Shown piece after piece: positions 22,913 through 31,031 of a stretch of DNA of 64,000 nucleotides. The translations under genes were made by a program, and so were the position numbers. How positions within the stretch are numbered: the stretch's first letter is position 1; every line of letters begins with the position of its first letter. The DNA is from Haloarcula mannanilytica (GTDB lineage Archaea; Halobacteriota; Halobacteria; Halobacteriales; Haloarculaceae): assembly GCF_005406125.1 (NCBI RefSeq), contig NZ_BIXZ01000001.1:310001-374000 (forward strand), read 5' to 3'. The notes beneath the pieces are model-generated. The model was not told the DNA's origin. It ran no database searches and was given only the letters and a program-made list of their open reading frames with translations.

Positions 22913-23548
22913 ATGGATGAACGAGTCCTCGATGTTGTCGCTGTCCGGGATGTCGGACCGGACACCGTTGCGATTGATTTCGAAACGCCGGACGCCTTCG
23001 ACGCACAGCCGGGCCAGTTTGTCAAACTGACTCTGACCGTCGACGAGGAGGAGGTCTCGCGGTTCTATACGATTTCCTCGCCGACGGTCGAGGAGACCTT
23101 CGAGATCACCGTCGGCATCGACCCCGACGGCGAGTTAGCGCCCCAGCTGGGCGCGCTCGAAGCGGGCGACGGCGTCCGCATCGCCGGCCCGTTCGGGTCG
23201 GATTACTACGAGGGCGAGAGCCGCGTCGTCGTCCTCGCTGGCGGTCCCGGCGTCGGCCCGGCCGTGGGTATTGCCGAGCGCGCACTTGACGACGGCAACG
23301 AGGCCGCCGTCGTGTATCAGGACGACGCCCCGGTACACGAGGACCGACTGGACGCGCTTCGGGACGCCGGGGCGCTCGTCTCGGTCATCAGCGCCAACGA
23401 ATCGCTTGTCGACCCAGTGGCCGAGGCCGTCGAGGACGGCGGCCAGGTGTTCATCTACGGGTTCGCGGACTTCCTCGATGCCGCGACGGAGGCGCTCGAA
23501 ACTGCAGGCGTCAGTACCGACGACGCGAAAGTCGAGAACTTCGGGTAG
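22913..23548 (+). CDS. FAD/NAD(P)-binding reductase of the FNR family
   Basis: A 211-residue ferredoxin-NADP reductase-like flavoprotein. RFYTISSP (around residue 43) is the flavin-binding R-x-Y-S/T motif, and VLAGGPGVGPAVGIAE is the nucleotide-binding GGxGxxP-like motif. The C-terminal FIYGFADFLDAATEAL replaces the usual Y/C-G-P segment. Lacking a 2Fe-2S domain, it should exchange electrons between NAD(P)H and a separate ferredoxin. Read divergently from korAB, it could re-oxidise the ferredoxin they reduce; this is inference from position. Confidence 0.88.
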   Translation: MDERVLDVVAVRDVGPDTVAIDFETPDAFDAQPGQFVKLTLTVDEEEVSRFYTISSPTVEETFEITVGIDPDGELAPQLGALEAGDGVRIAGPFGSDYYEGESRVVVLAGGPGVGPAVGIAERALDDGNEAAVVYQDDAPVHEDRLDALRDAGALVSVISANESLVDPVAEAVEDGGQVFIYGFADFLDAATEALETAGVSTDDAKVENFG

Positions 23549-23554
23549 CGGGGC

Positions 23555-24424
23555 CTACGCCCCATCGCCGGCGTCGGACGACCGGACGGTCAGGACGGGC
23601 ACCGGTGCGGTCCGGACGAGCTTCTCCGTGACGCTTCCGAGCAGGTAGCGGTCGATGCCGGTCCGCCCGTGGGTCCCGATGACCACGAGGTCTACGTCGT
23701 TGTCGTCGATGGCCTGCAGAATCACCTGGTAGGGAATCCCGTGGGCGACGGCTGTCTTGACGGCCCCGACGCCCGCCTCGTAGAGTCGCTCCGAGGTGGT
23801 GGCGACGGCGTCCTCGGCGATGGACTCCAGTTCGTCGATGATGACGCTCGACCCCACGTCGATACCCAGCGAGCGCGTGTCCACAGCCGAAAGCACGTGG
23901 ACGGTCGCGTCGGTCTCACCGGCCAGCGCCGCCGTCGGCTCTATCGCGGCCTCGGCCCCGCTGCTGCCATCGGTCGGGAGCAGGATGTCCTCGAAGGCCA
24001 CCGCGCCCGGGTCGGCGTCGGCCTTGACCGAGAGGACCGGCACGTCGGACAAGCGGACCACTTTCTCGGTGACGCTCCCGAGCAGGTAGCGGCGGACGCC
24101 GGTGCGGCCGTGCGTGCCCATGACGACGAGGTCGACGCCGTTCTCGTCGGCGTAGTCGAGGATTTCCTCGTGGACGACGCCCTCCCGGACGGCCGGCGTT
24201 ACGTCGATGCCGTCGGTATCGACCACATCCGTCTGTTCGTCGACGAACGTCGCCGCGGGGGAGTCGCCGTCGTAGTCCCAGTCGCCGTCGCTCGGGCCGT
24301 GTTCGTCGACCACGGCGAGGACGTGGAGGGTCGAGCCGTACTGTCTGGCGAGGGTCGCCGCGGCCTCGAAGGCCCGCTGGGAACCGGGGCTGTCGTCGAT
24401 GGGGACGAGAATCGTGTCGAACAT
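23555..24424 (-). CDS. Tandem universal stress protein
   Basis: A 289-residue protein made of two UspA domains (about 1-140 and 145-285). Each ends with the ATP-binding loop, GTHGRTGVRRYLLGS and GTHGRTGIDRYLLGS. The first begins MFDTILVPIDDSPGS, the second FEDILLPTDGSSGAEA. Both loops are intact, so the protein should bind two nucleotides. It is convergent with the flavin reductase gene, six bases away. It is a paralog of the single-domain protein at 5797-6306. Confidence 0.95.
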   Translation of the reverse strand: MFDTILVPIDDSPGSQRAFEAAATLARQYGSTLHVLAVVDEHGPSDGDWDYDGDSPAATFVDEQTDVVDTDGIDVTPAVREGVVHEEILDYADENGVDLVVMGTHGRTGVRRYLLGSVTEKVVRLSDVPVLSVKADADPGAVAFEDILLPTDGSSGAEAAIEPTAALAGETDATVHVLSAVDTRSLGIDVGSSVIIDELESIAEDAVATTSERLYEAGVGAVKTAVAHGIPYQVILQAIDDNDVDLVVIGTHGRTGIDRYLLGSVTEKLVRTAPVPVLTVRSSDAGDGA

Positions 24425-24528
24425 CGCGTTTCGCTCCGGTGTTCGCCGGCAAGTGTGATAAAGTGTCGTGCCAGTGGAGAGTTCACCCGATAGTCACATT
24501 TAGGACACTCACGGCCGACTGTCGAGTC

Positions 24529-24819
24529 ATGTCAACTGTTCGCAGGATCGTCATCGACGTGTTGAAGCCCCACGACCCGCCCCTCGTCGATTTCACCGAA
24601 CGGCTCACCACTGAACACACCGTCGTCGGCGTGACCGCCTCACTGGTCGAACGGGACAAGGAGGTACAGAACGTCAAACTCACCATAGAGGGCGACGGCG
24701 TCGACTACGCGTCGATACAGGACGCGGTCGAGGAACTCGGCGCGTCGGTCCACTCCATCGACGAGGTGAGTTGCGGCGAGCGCGTCATCGAGGAACGGGC
24801 CACGTTTCAGGACCGCTGA
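24529..24819 (+). CDS. DUF211-family protein
   Basis: A 96-residue protein matching the DUF211 fold: VRRIVIDVLKPHDPPLVDF at the N-terminus, then VGVTASLVERDKEVQNVKL and LGASVHSIDEVSCGE. Structures of this archaeal family show ferredoxin-like alpha/beta domains that assemble into rings, with bound metal reported for one member. ATG 24529 begins the domain. It ends three bases before a VIT1/CCC1-type transporter gene, so the pair is an operon and a metal-linked role is plausible. Confidence 0.88.
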   Translation: MSTVRRIVIDVLKPHDPPLVDFTERLTTEHTVVGVTASLVERDKEVQNVKLTIEGDGVDYASIQDAVEELGASVHSIDEVSCGERVIEERATFQDR

Positions 24820-24822
24820 GCC

Positions 24823-25404
24823 GTGGTCTCGATACGGCAGTTGCTGACGCGCCTCCTCGGCAAAGAGGACGTGCGCGCCATCTCCCGGCGGTACTTCGTC
24901 TCGAACGGCTTCGACGGGACGCTGACGAGCATCGGCGTCGTCGTCGGCGCGGTGCTGTCGGGCGTGCCCGACGGCCTCACCGTCGTCAAAATCGGCCTCG
25001 GCGCGGCGGTCGGTCTCGGCACGTCGGCAGTCTGGAGCGTCTGGGAAATCGAACGCGCGGAGACCCGCGCCGAGGTGCTCCGCATCGAGCGGGCCATGCT
25101 GACGGACCTAGACGACACACGCATCCAGCGCGAACAGCGCGGCGCTCGCGTTCTGCACGCGACGATGAGCGGCCTCGGCCCGCTCATCGGCATCGTCGTC
25201 CCGCTCGTCCCGTTCTTCTTCGAAGGGGCGCTGTTGACGATGGGCGAGGCCGCGCTGGTTGCCGTCGGCCTCGGCGTCGGCGTCCTCGGCGTTTTCGGCG
25301 CGTACATGGGCTCTATCTCGGGCCAGCGGTGGTACGTCGCCGCCGCCCGGATGGGCCTCGCCGGCCTCGTGGTGGCCGTCATCAACTACGTCATGCCCGG
25401 CTAG
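24823..25404 (+). CDS. VIT1/CCC1-family transporter homolog
   Basis: A 193-residue membrane protein. It opens with RRYFVSNGFDGTLTSIGVVVGAVLSG, whose NGFDG segment is the first-helix signature of VIT1/CCC1 iron/manganese transporters. Two cytoplasmic helices rich in Glu (EIERAETRAEVLRIERAM) may bind metal as in that family. Three further hydrophobic segments follow. The start is GTG at 24823, three bases after the DUF211 stop. It is convergent with a P-type cation ATPase and overlaps its stop by four bases. Confidence 0.85.
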   Translation: MVSIRQLLTRLLGKEDVRAISRRYFVSNGFDGTLTSIGVVVGAVLSGVPDGLTVVKIGLGAAVGLGTSAVWSVWEIERAETRAEVLRIERAMLTDLDDTRIQREQRGARVLHATMSGLGPLIGIVVPLVPFFFEGALLTMGEAALVAVGLGVGVLGVFGAYMGSISGQRWYVAAARMGLAGLVVAVINYVMPG

Positions 25405-28049
25405 GCGGCGTCGACGCGCCTGACCCCCCAGCCGACGAGGGCGAGCAGCGGCGCGCCAACGGCCAGCGTCGCCGCGATGAGTCCCCAGTCGGCGACCCCG
25501 AGCGCCACCGTCCCGAAGTACTGCCGGAGCGGCGTGTACAGGACCGCGAGGTGGAGCGCGAGCGAGGCGAGGACGGACGCGGCCAGCCACGGATTCGAGA
25601 GGAGCGGCGTGTCCCGCGTCCAGCGCACAACGTACAGTTTCACGAACTCCAGGGCGACGAACCCGGTGAACACCATCGTCATGGCGTAGGGCGTGGTGGA
25701 CGGCGCGCCGTCGAGCGCGTACGTCATCAGCCCCAGCATGAGCGCCGTGGCAACCAGCCCCATGCCGCCGACGAGCGTCAGCATCTGCCGGTCGATGATG
25801 CCCGCCTCGCCCGAGCGCGGCTCGCGGTCCATCACGTCGCCGGAGGGGTCGGCCCCGAGCGCGAGCGCCGGCAGGCCGTCGGTCAGGAGGTTTATCCACA
25901 ACAACTGGACCGCCGGGAGGATGAGGTAGCCGAAAAGCGACGCGATGAAGACGAGCAGCACCTCGGCGGCGTTCGCGCTCAGCAGGTAGCCGACGAACTT
26001 CCAGACGTTGTCGAAGATGGTCCGCCCGCGGCGGATGGCGTTGCGGATGGTCGCGTAGTTGTCGTCGAGCAGGACGATGTCGCTGGCCTCCTTGGCCACG
26101 TCCGTCCCGCGGACGCCCATCGCGATGCCGATGTCGGCGTTTTTCAGCGCCGGCGCGTCGTTGACGCCGTCGCCGGTCATCGCCACGGCGTGGCCGTTGC
26201 CCTGCAGTGTCTTGAGCACCCGGACCTTGTGGGTCGGCTCCATCCGGGCGAACACGTCGACCGCTTCGGCGCGCTCGGCGAGCGTCTCGTCGTCCATCTC
26301 GGCGACTTCCGTGCCGGTCAGCACGTCCGATTCGATGCCGATTTCGGCGGCGATGGCCGTGGCCGTCACCGCATTGTCGCCGGTGACCATCTTCACGTCG
26401 ATGCCGGCGCGGTGCGTGTCCGCGATGGCGTCCCTGACGGCCGACCGCGGGGGGTCGATGAGCCCCTGTAGGCCGGCGAAGACGAGGTTCTCCTCGGGGC
26501 CGCCGTCCGCGCCGCGCTCCTTGTAGGCGAACGCGAGGACGCGGAGCGCGTCGCCGGCGAAGGCGTCGACCTGCTCGGCGATGCGCTCTCGGGTCGCGTC
26601 GTCCAGTTCGGTCGGGCCGTCCTCGGTCAGCACCCGCGTCGAGCGGTCGAGGATCACTTGCGGCGCGCCCTTGACGTACACTTCGTCGTCGTGTACTGTC
26701 GCCATCCTGCGGCGTTCCGAGGAGAAGGGCACTTGATCGGTCCGGGGGCGCTCCTCGCGGAGCGCCTCGGCGTCGATACCGCACTCACTCGCGCCGGCGA
26801 CCAGCGCCCGTTCGGTCGGGTCCCCGTCCTCAACCGTAGCGTCGTTACACAGTACGCCGATTTCGAGCAGGCGGCGGAGCCGCTCGTCCTCGATGGTCGA
26901 CGGTCGGTCCTCGCCGCCGAGGTCGGTCGCCTCGTCGTACACCCACGCGGCCCGGAGACGCATCTCGCCCTCGGTTAGCGTCCCGGTCTTGTCCGTACAG
27001 ACCACGTCGACCGCGCCCAGCCCCTCGACGGCGGGGAGCGTCCGCACCAGCGCGTTCTCGTCGGCCATCCGCCGGACGCCCAGCGCGAGCGTCAGCGTCA
27101 CGACCGCCGGAAGCCCTTCGGGGATGGCGGCGACGGCCAGCGAGACCGCGGTCAGCGCCGCCTGCACGAGCGTGGTCCCGCCGAGGGTCAACAACGGGAC
27201 GATGACGGCCGAGAGCGCGACGACCCCGAGCCCGAGGCGTCGACCGAGCGTGTCGAGGTCGCGCTGCAGCGGCGTCTGGCTGTCCTCGGCGCTCAGCAGT
27301 TCCGTCGCAATCGCGCCCATCTCCGTCGCCATCCCGGTCTCGACGACGACGGCGGCGGCGCACCCCCGCGTGACGCTCGTCCCCTTGTACAGCACGCTCG
27401 TCCGCTCGGCCAGCGGCGTCGCCCGGTCGACCGGCTCGACGCCCTTCTCGACGGGCATGCTCTCGCCGGTCAGCGCCGCCTCGTCGACTTCGAGCGACTG
27501 CGCCTCGACGACCCGGCAGTCGGCCGGCACGACGTCGCCCTGCTGGAGGACGACCACGTCGCCGGGGACCAGCGCCGTCGCCGCGACGGTCTGTTCGGTC
27601 CCGTCGCGGCGAACCGTCACCTCCGGCGTCGCGAGTTCCCGGAGTGCCTCCAGGCTCCGCTCGGCCCGGTACTCCTGAAGGAAGCCGAAGACGCCGTTCC
27701 CGAGGAGGATGACGCCGATGAGCACCGCGTCGACGGTGTGGCCGATAGCCAGCGACAGCGCGGCCGCGCCGAGGAGGACCCAGATGAGCGCGCTGGAGAA
27801 CTGCGACAGGAACACCCGGAGCGGGCTTCGAGCCTCGGTCGACGTAATCTCGTTTGCCCCCTCGGCATCGAGCCGCGAGGCCGCCGCGTCGCCTGTCAGG
27901 CCCCCCTCGGAACTGGCCAGCGCGTCGAACACGTCCTCGACCGGGCGCGCGTACCACTGGCTGTCGCTCCCGTCGGGGCTTTCCTCGCTGGCCCGGTCGG
28001 GCGACTGCGGTCCGCGCTCGCTAGTCGACTGCGACCCGATGTCCGACAT
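25401..28049 (-). CDS. P-type cation-transporting ATPase (P2, Ca2+-ATPase-like)
   Basis: An 882-residue ion pump. The ordered motifs are ALTGES (actuator), AAIPEGLPAVV (ion-binding helix M4), CTDKTGTLTEGE with phosphorylated D353, the nucleotide-site KGAP, MVTGDN, and MTGDGVNDAPAL. The helix-6 region LLWINLLTDGLPALALG resembles SERCA/PMR1 pumps, so Ca2+ or Mn2+ is more likely than Na+ or heavy metals, though transport cannot be proven here. The first 45 residues are acidic and disordered. It is a single gene, convergent with the DUF211-CCC1 operon. Confidence 0.93.
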   Translation of the reverse strand: MSDIGSQSTSERGPQSPDRASEESPDGSDSQWYARPVEDVFDALASSEGGLTGDAAASRLDAEGANEITSTEARSPLRVFLSQFSSALIWVLLGAAALSLAIGHTVDAVLIGVILLGNGVFGFLQEYRAERSLEALRELATPEVTVRRDGTEQTVAATALVPGDVVVLQQGDVVPADCRVVEAQSLEVDEAALTGESMPVEKGVEPVDRATPLAERTSVLYKGTSVTRGCAAAVVVETGMATEMGAIATELLSAEDSQTPLQRDLDTLGRRLGLGVVALSAVIVPLLTLGGTTLVQAALTAVSLAVAAIPEGLPAVVTLTLALGVRRMADENALVRTLPAVEGLGAVDVVCTDKTGTLTEGEMRLRAAWVYDEATDLGGEDRPSTIEDERLRRLLEIGVLCNDATVEDGDPTERALVAGASECGIDAEALREERPRTDQVPFSSERRRMATVHDDEVYVKGAPQVILDRSTRVLTEDGPTELDDATRERIAEQVDAFAGDALRVLAFAYKERGADGGPEENLVFAGLQGLIDPPRSAVRDAIADTHRAGIDVKMVTGDNAVTATAIAAEIGIESDVLTGTEVAEMDDETLAERAEAVDVFARMEPTHKVRVLKTLQGNGHAVAMTGDGVNDAPALKNADIGIAMGVRGTDVAKEASDIVLLDDNYATIRNAIRRGRTIFDNVWKFVGYLLSANAAEVLLVFIASLFGYLILPAVQLLWINLLTDGLPALALGADPSGDVMDREPRSGEAGIIDRQMLTLVGGMGLVATALMLGLMTYALDGAPSTTPYAMTMVFTGFVALEFVKLYVVRWTRDTPLLSNPWLAASVLASLALHLAVLYTPLRQYFGTVALGVADWGLIAATLAVGAPLLALVGWGVRRVDAA

Positions 28050-28056
28050 CGACGGG

Positions 28057-28506
28057 TCAGGTGCCGCGCTGGAGTTCCTCGCGGGCGGTCAGTTCGTCCG
28101 GCACCAGCCGGAAGAACTCGAAGGTGACCTCGCGGACCGGGCGGTCGAACACGTCGACGAGCGGGATGTCGACGCGCTCGAAGCCGTCGAGGACCTCGCT
28201 CGTGATGGCCTCGCGCGACGCGTCTTCGAGGCGGCCGCTGGCGACGACGCTCTTCCAGGGCTCGTCGCCGTCGCCGTAGGTCACGAACGTCACTGGACGG
28301 CCGTCGAGACGGCCCTTCTCGCTGTCGCGGTTCGCGGCCAGGCGGAAGTAGAAGACCGACTCTTCGGGGTCGTAGCCGTACGAGACGGGGGCCGCGTACG
28401 GGGCCGTCTCCTCGTCCACTGCGAGCGACAGCACGCCCGTTCCGCCGACCCCGAGGAAGGCCTCCCGGTCGTCGTCGCTCATCTCGGCGCGGTTCGTTTC
28501 AGCCAT
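28057..28506 (-). CDS. Pyridoxamine 5'-phosphate oxidase-like FMN-binding protein
   Basis: A 149-residue split-barrel protein of the haloarchaeal 'PPOX' type. Conserved strands are GTGVLSLAVDEETAPYAAPV, YDPEESVFYFRLA and PVTFVTYGDGDEPWKSVVA. Relatives bind FMN, F420 or heme; which one cannot be told. Its stop is seven bases from the start of the P-type ATPase gene downstream, so the two may be co-transcribed. The divergent neighbour is the HTH-zinc-ribbon regulator at 28614. Confidence 0.85.
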   Translation of the reverse strand: MAETNRAEMSDDDREAFLGVGGTGVLSLAVDEETAPYAAPVSYGYDPEESVFYFRLAANRDSEKGRLDGRPVTFVTYGDGDEPWKSVVASGRLEDASREAITSEVLDGFERVDIPLVDVFDRPVREVTFEFFRLVPDELTAREELQRGT

Positions 28507-28584
28507 GTATCAGGTATCTGGCCGGCAGTAAATAAAGCCCCACGCGCGGCCCGGTCGACCCGGACGCCCGCCGACGGAATAAGA

Positions 28585-28590
28585 CATATA
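28585..28590 (+). promoter_or_regulatory. TATA box for the HTH-zinc-ribbon gene
   Basis: CATATA lies 24-29 bases before the ATG at 28614, the spacing for a leaderless archaeal transcript. It supports that ATG over the in-frame GTG-type start 15 bases upstream. Confidence 0.5.
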
Positions 28591-28613
28591 ACGGTCGGTT
28601 GCGAACTGTTCCC

Positions 28614-28904
28614 ATGCGCGAGGCAAGTCGGACGACGCGCCAGCGCATCGCTGACCAACTACGCGACGAAGCGATAGCCGCCGGAACAATCGCAAACGAG
28701 TTCGAAATACAGACCAGCGACGCGCTCACGCACGTAGAGCACATCTCGAAATCCCTAGAATCGACCGACGAACAGCTTCTCGTCGCGCCACCGGAGTGTG
28801 AGGAATGCGGCTTTACTGACTTCGACGACCTGACGAACCGACCGAGCCGGTGTCCGGAGTGTAAGTGCGAGGCCGTCGCTGAACCGGCGTACCGAATCAG
28901 CTAA
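28614..28904 (+). CDS. Small HTH regulator with C-terminal zinc ribbon (COG3357 type)
   Basis: A 96-residue predicted transcription factor. The N-terminal half (RQRIADQLRDEAIAAGTIAN, then TSDALTHVEHISKSL) has the layout of a winged helix that reads an AT-rich or palindromic site. The C-terminal half holds two zinc knuckles, CEECGF and CPECKC, making a four-cysteine ribbon. Proteins with this combination are widespread in archaea and unstudied. It is divergent from the PPOX-like and ATPase genes and may regulate them. Confidence 0.88.
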   Translation: MREASRTTRQRIADQLRDEAIAAGTIANEFEIQTSDALTHVEHISKSLESTDEQLLVAPPECEECGFTDFDDLTNRPSRCPECKCEAVAEPAYRIS

Positions 28905-28936
28905 CAGGGCGGTCCCGTCGATACGATTCCGTCCGG

Positions 28937-29353
28937 TTAGTTCCCGGAGAAACCGATACGGCCGCGCGAGGAGAGGTCGTGATCGCCCGACGGCCCCTGG
29001 TTCTCAAACTCGTAGCGCTCGTCGGTCAGGTAGACAACGCCGTCTTCGGTGGTGATCGAGACTTCCTCCAGCACCGCCCCCTCGCAGGGACCGTAGTTGC
29101 ACAGCCCCGAATCCGATTCGAACGTCGCCCCGTGTTTCTCACACACCAGTTCCCCGTTGCGGACCGTCGCTCCGTCGCCCTTGTCCAGCCGGATGTCCGT
29201 CCAGTGGGGACAGTAGTTCTCGAACGCGACGACGGCGTCGGACAGTTCGACGATGATCGCCTCCTTCGTGTCGAAGCCGTCCCGAACAGTGAACAGAAAG
29301 GTCCCGTCGTCGGGCACCTCCTCCAGCGCGACGATGCGGCTGTCCTCGTCCAT
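28937..29353 (-). CDS. Rieske-type [2Fe-2S] ferredoxin-like protein
   Basis: A 138-residue soluble Rieske protein. Ligand boxes NYCPHWTD and LVCEKHGATF give C-x-H and C-x2-H with the usual spacing of about 17. It has no signal peptide and no disulfide cysteines of the bc1 type, so it resembles the small ferredoxin components of oxygenases or nitrite-reductase small subunits. ATG 29353 begins the domain; the frame upstream to 29548 is a run-on with an arginine-rich, unlikely sequence. The gene lies 83 bases after the pabC stop. No oxygenase lies nearby. Confidence 0.88.
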   Translation of the reverse strand: MDEDSRIVALEEVPDDGTFLFTVRDGFDTKEAIIVELSDAVVAFENYCPHWTDIRLDKGDGATVRNGELVCEKHGATFESDSGLCNYGPCEGAVLEEVSITTEDGVVYLTDERYEFENQGPSGDHDLSSRGRIGFSGN

Positions 29354-29436
29354 ACTGGTCCCCCGTATGGGTTTCGGGGGTTTCAAACCGCCGGTCCGGG
29401 CGACAGTTGCGAACCCGCGGGACGGGCGTGCCTCCG

Positions 29437-30309
29437 TCAGTAATGCTCGGCCTCGATACGCTCGTCGAATAGCCGCTGGAGGAGCTTCGTCATCGGCCCA
29501 GTACCGACGGAGATGCCGTCGACGGTCGCTATGGGGCGAATCTCCCACGTCGAATTGGTGAGAAACGCCTCGTCGGCGTCACGCAGGGCGTCGAGCGAGT
29601 AGTGGCCGGTCTCGACGGGGAAGTCCTCGCCGCGTGCGATGTCGAGCACCACGTCGCGGGTGACGCCCGGCAGCAGGTCCAGATCCGTACTTGGAGTACG
29701 GAGTCCGTTGTCCGTGACGAAAAAGAGGTTGCTCGTCGCCCCCTCGGCCAGATTGCCGTCCGTGTCCCGGATGAGACACTCGTCGGCGGGCTCGCCGCTG
29801 GCGGCGGCCTTCCGGAGTTCGAGGCGGCCGAGAATCCCGTTGAGATAGTTGTGGGTCTTCGCGTCCGCCGGAACGGCCTCGCTGGGAATCCGCCGGGTCC
29901 GGACCGTCTGGACCGACGCCGGCTCGTCCCAGACGCGCTCGCCCTCTAATCCGCCCCGCGGGAGCCTCTTGCAGATGACGACGACCGTCGGGTCGACCTC
30001 CCTCCCCGGCGTGAGCTTTCCGGGCTGGACGCCCCGCGTGACCGACAGCCGGACGTACGCTTCTTCAAGGTCGTTGGCCGCGAGCGTCTCGTCGACGCGC
30101 TCCCGGAGGTTCTCGGGCACGGCGTCGGCAAAACCCAGCGTCTCGGCCGTCCGCTGAAGCCGCTCACGGTGGGCGTCCCACCGGAACGGTTCGCCGCCGT
30201 ACGCCCGGAGTGTCTCGAACGCCGCGTCGCCGTACATGAACCCGCGGTCGCGCACCGACACCGTCGCTTCGTCTTCGGGGACAAGCGCCCCGTTTACGTG
30301 GTATTGCAT
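29437..30309 (-). CDS. pabC: Class IV aminotransferase, probable aminodeoxychorismate lyase
   Basis: A 290-residue PLP enzyme of the branched-chain aminotransferase/4-amino-4-deoxychorismate lyase fold. It starts [37 protein letters not shown], the lysine-bearing segment ADAKTHNYLNGILGR and the PLP-phosphate loop NLAEGATSNLFFV match. As last gene of a pabB-pabA-pabC run it should release p-aminobenzoate from aminodeoxychorismate for folate or methanopterin-like cofactors. The start overlaps the pabA stop by 16 bases; the frame is open far upstream through pabA, which is coincidence of overlap and not a fusion. Confidence 0.88.
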   Translation of the reverse strand: MQYHVNGALVPEDEATVSVRDRGFMYGDAAFETLRAYGGEPFRWDAHRERLQRTAETLGFADAVPENLRERVDETLAANDLEEAYVRLSVTRGVQPGKLTPGREVDPTVVVICKRLPRGGLEGERVWDEPASVQTVRTRRIPSEAVPADAKTHNYLNGILGRLELRKAAASGEPADECLIRDTDGNLAEGATSNLFFVTDNGLRTPSTDLDLLPGVTRDVVLDIARGEDFPVETGHYSLDALRDADEAFLTNSTWEIRPIATVDGISVGTGPMTKLLQRLFDERIEAEHY

Positions 30310-31031
30310 AGCAGGCAGAAATTTTCGATCATGGTCTTGCCGTGGTCGGTCAGAATGCTTTCGGGATGGAACTGGACGCCGATGTGGGGCCGATTGCTGT
30401 GGCGGACGCCCATGACGACCTGGGACTCGTCCGTGCCATCTGTGGTGGCAGGTTCCGTTGCGTCCGCCGTCGTCGCGGCGCTCCCGGACCCGTCGTCGCT
30501 GACGGTGTACGCCGTCTCGGTCAGCACGTCGGGAAGGGCCTCGCGGTCGACCGCCAGCGAGTGATACCGGCCGACCTCCACGGGGTCTGGCAGGTCCTCG
30601 AACACGCCGGTACCGTCGTGGGCAATCGACGAGGACTTGCCGTGGACGACCGCCTCGGCGTGGCCGACGGACGCGCCGTTGGCCGCACACAGCGCCTGGT
30701 GACCGAGACAGACGCCCAGCGTCGGGTATTCCAGTTCCTCGAATATCGGTATCGAGACGCCGGCCTCTTCGGGCGTCCCCGGCCCCGGCGAGACGACGAT
30801 GCCGTCGGGGTCCAGTTCGCGGATGCCCGCAACGTCGATGGCGTCGTTTCGCCGGACGACCACATCGTCCTCGGTCCCACCCAGTCGGAGCACCACTTCG
30901 CCGACGTACTGGACGAGGTTGTACGCGAACGAGTCGTAGTTGTCGATGACGAGGATGGTCGGTGCGAGCGAGTCCGTTGCCGAGCCATTGCCGCTGTCGC
31001 CGCTGCCGCCGCTGCCATGAGAGCCACTCAT
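30294..31031 (-). CDS. pabA: Glutamine amidotransferase, chorismate-amination component II
   Basis: A 245-residue class I glutamine amidotransferase. [28 protein letters not shown], the nucleophile elbow GVCLGHQAL and the histidine-glutamate [10 protein letters not shown] form the triad. It makes ammonia for the chorismate-binding partner encoded just upstream. The N-terminal 22 residues (Gly/Ser-rich) and a 25-residue Ala/Thr-rich loop before [10 protein letters not shown] are additions to the usual 190-residue domain. Its ATG overlaps the pabB stop by four bases. Confidence 0.92.
   Translation of the reverse strand: MSGSHGSGGSGDSGNGSATDSLAPTILVIDNYDSFAYNLVQYVGEVVLRLGGTEDDVVVRRNDAIDVAGIRELDPDGIVVSPGPGTPEEAGVSIPIFEELEYPTLGVCLGHQALCAANGASVGHAEAVVHGKSSSIAHDGTGVFEDLPDPVEVGRYHSLAVDREALPDVLTETAYTVSDDGSGSAATTADATEPATTDGTDESQVVMGVRHSNRPHIGVQFHPESILTDHGKTMIENFCLLCNTT

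Noticed and set aside
25108-26784. 558-codon minus-strand frame over the P-type ATPase gene
   Set aside because: Arginine-rich alternative frame of the ATPase; no motif and wrong composition for a haloarchaeal protein.
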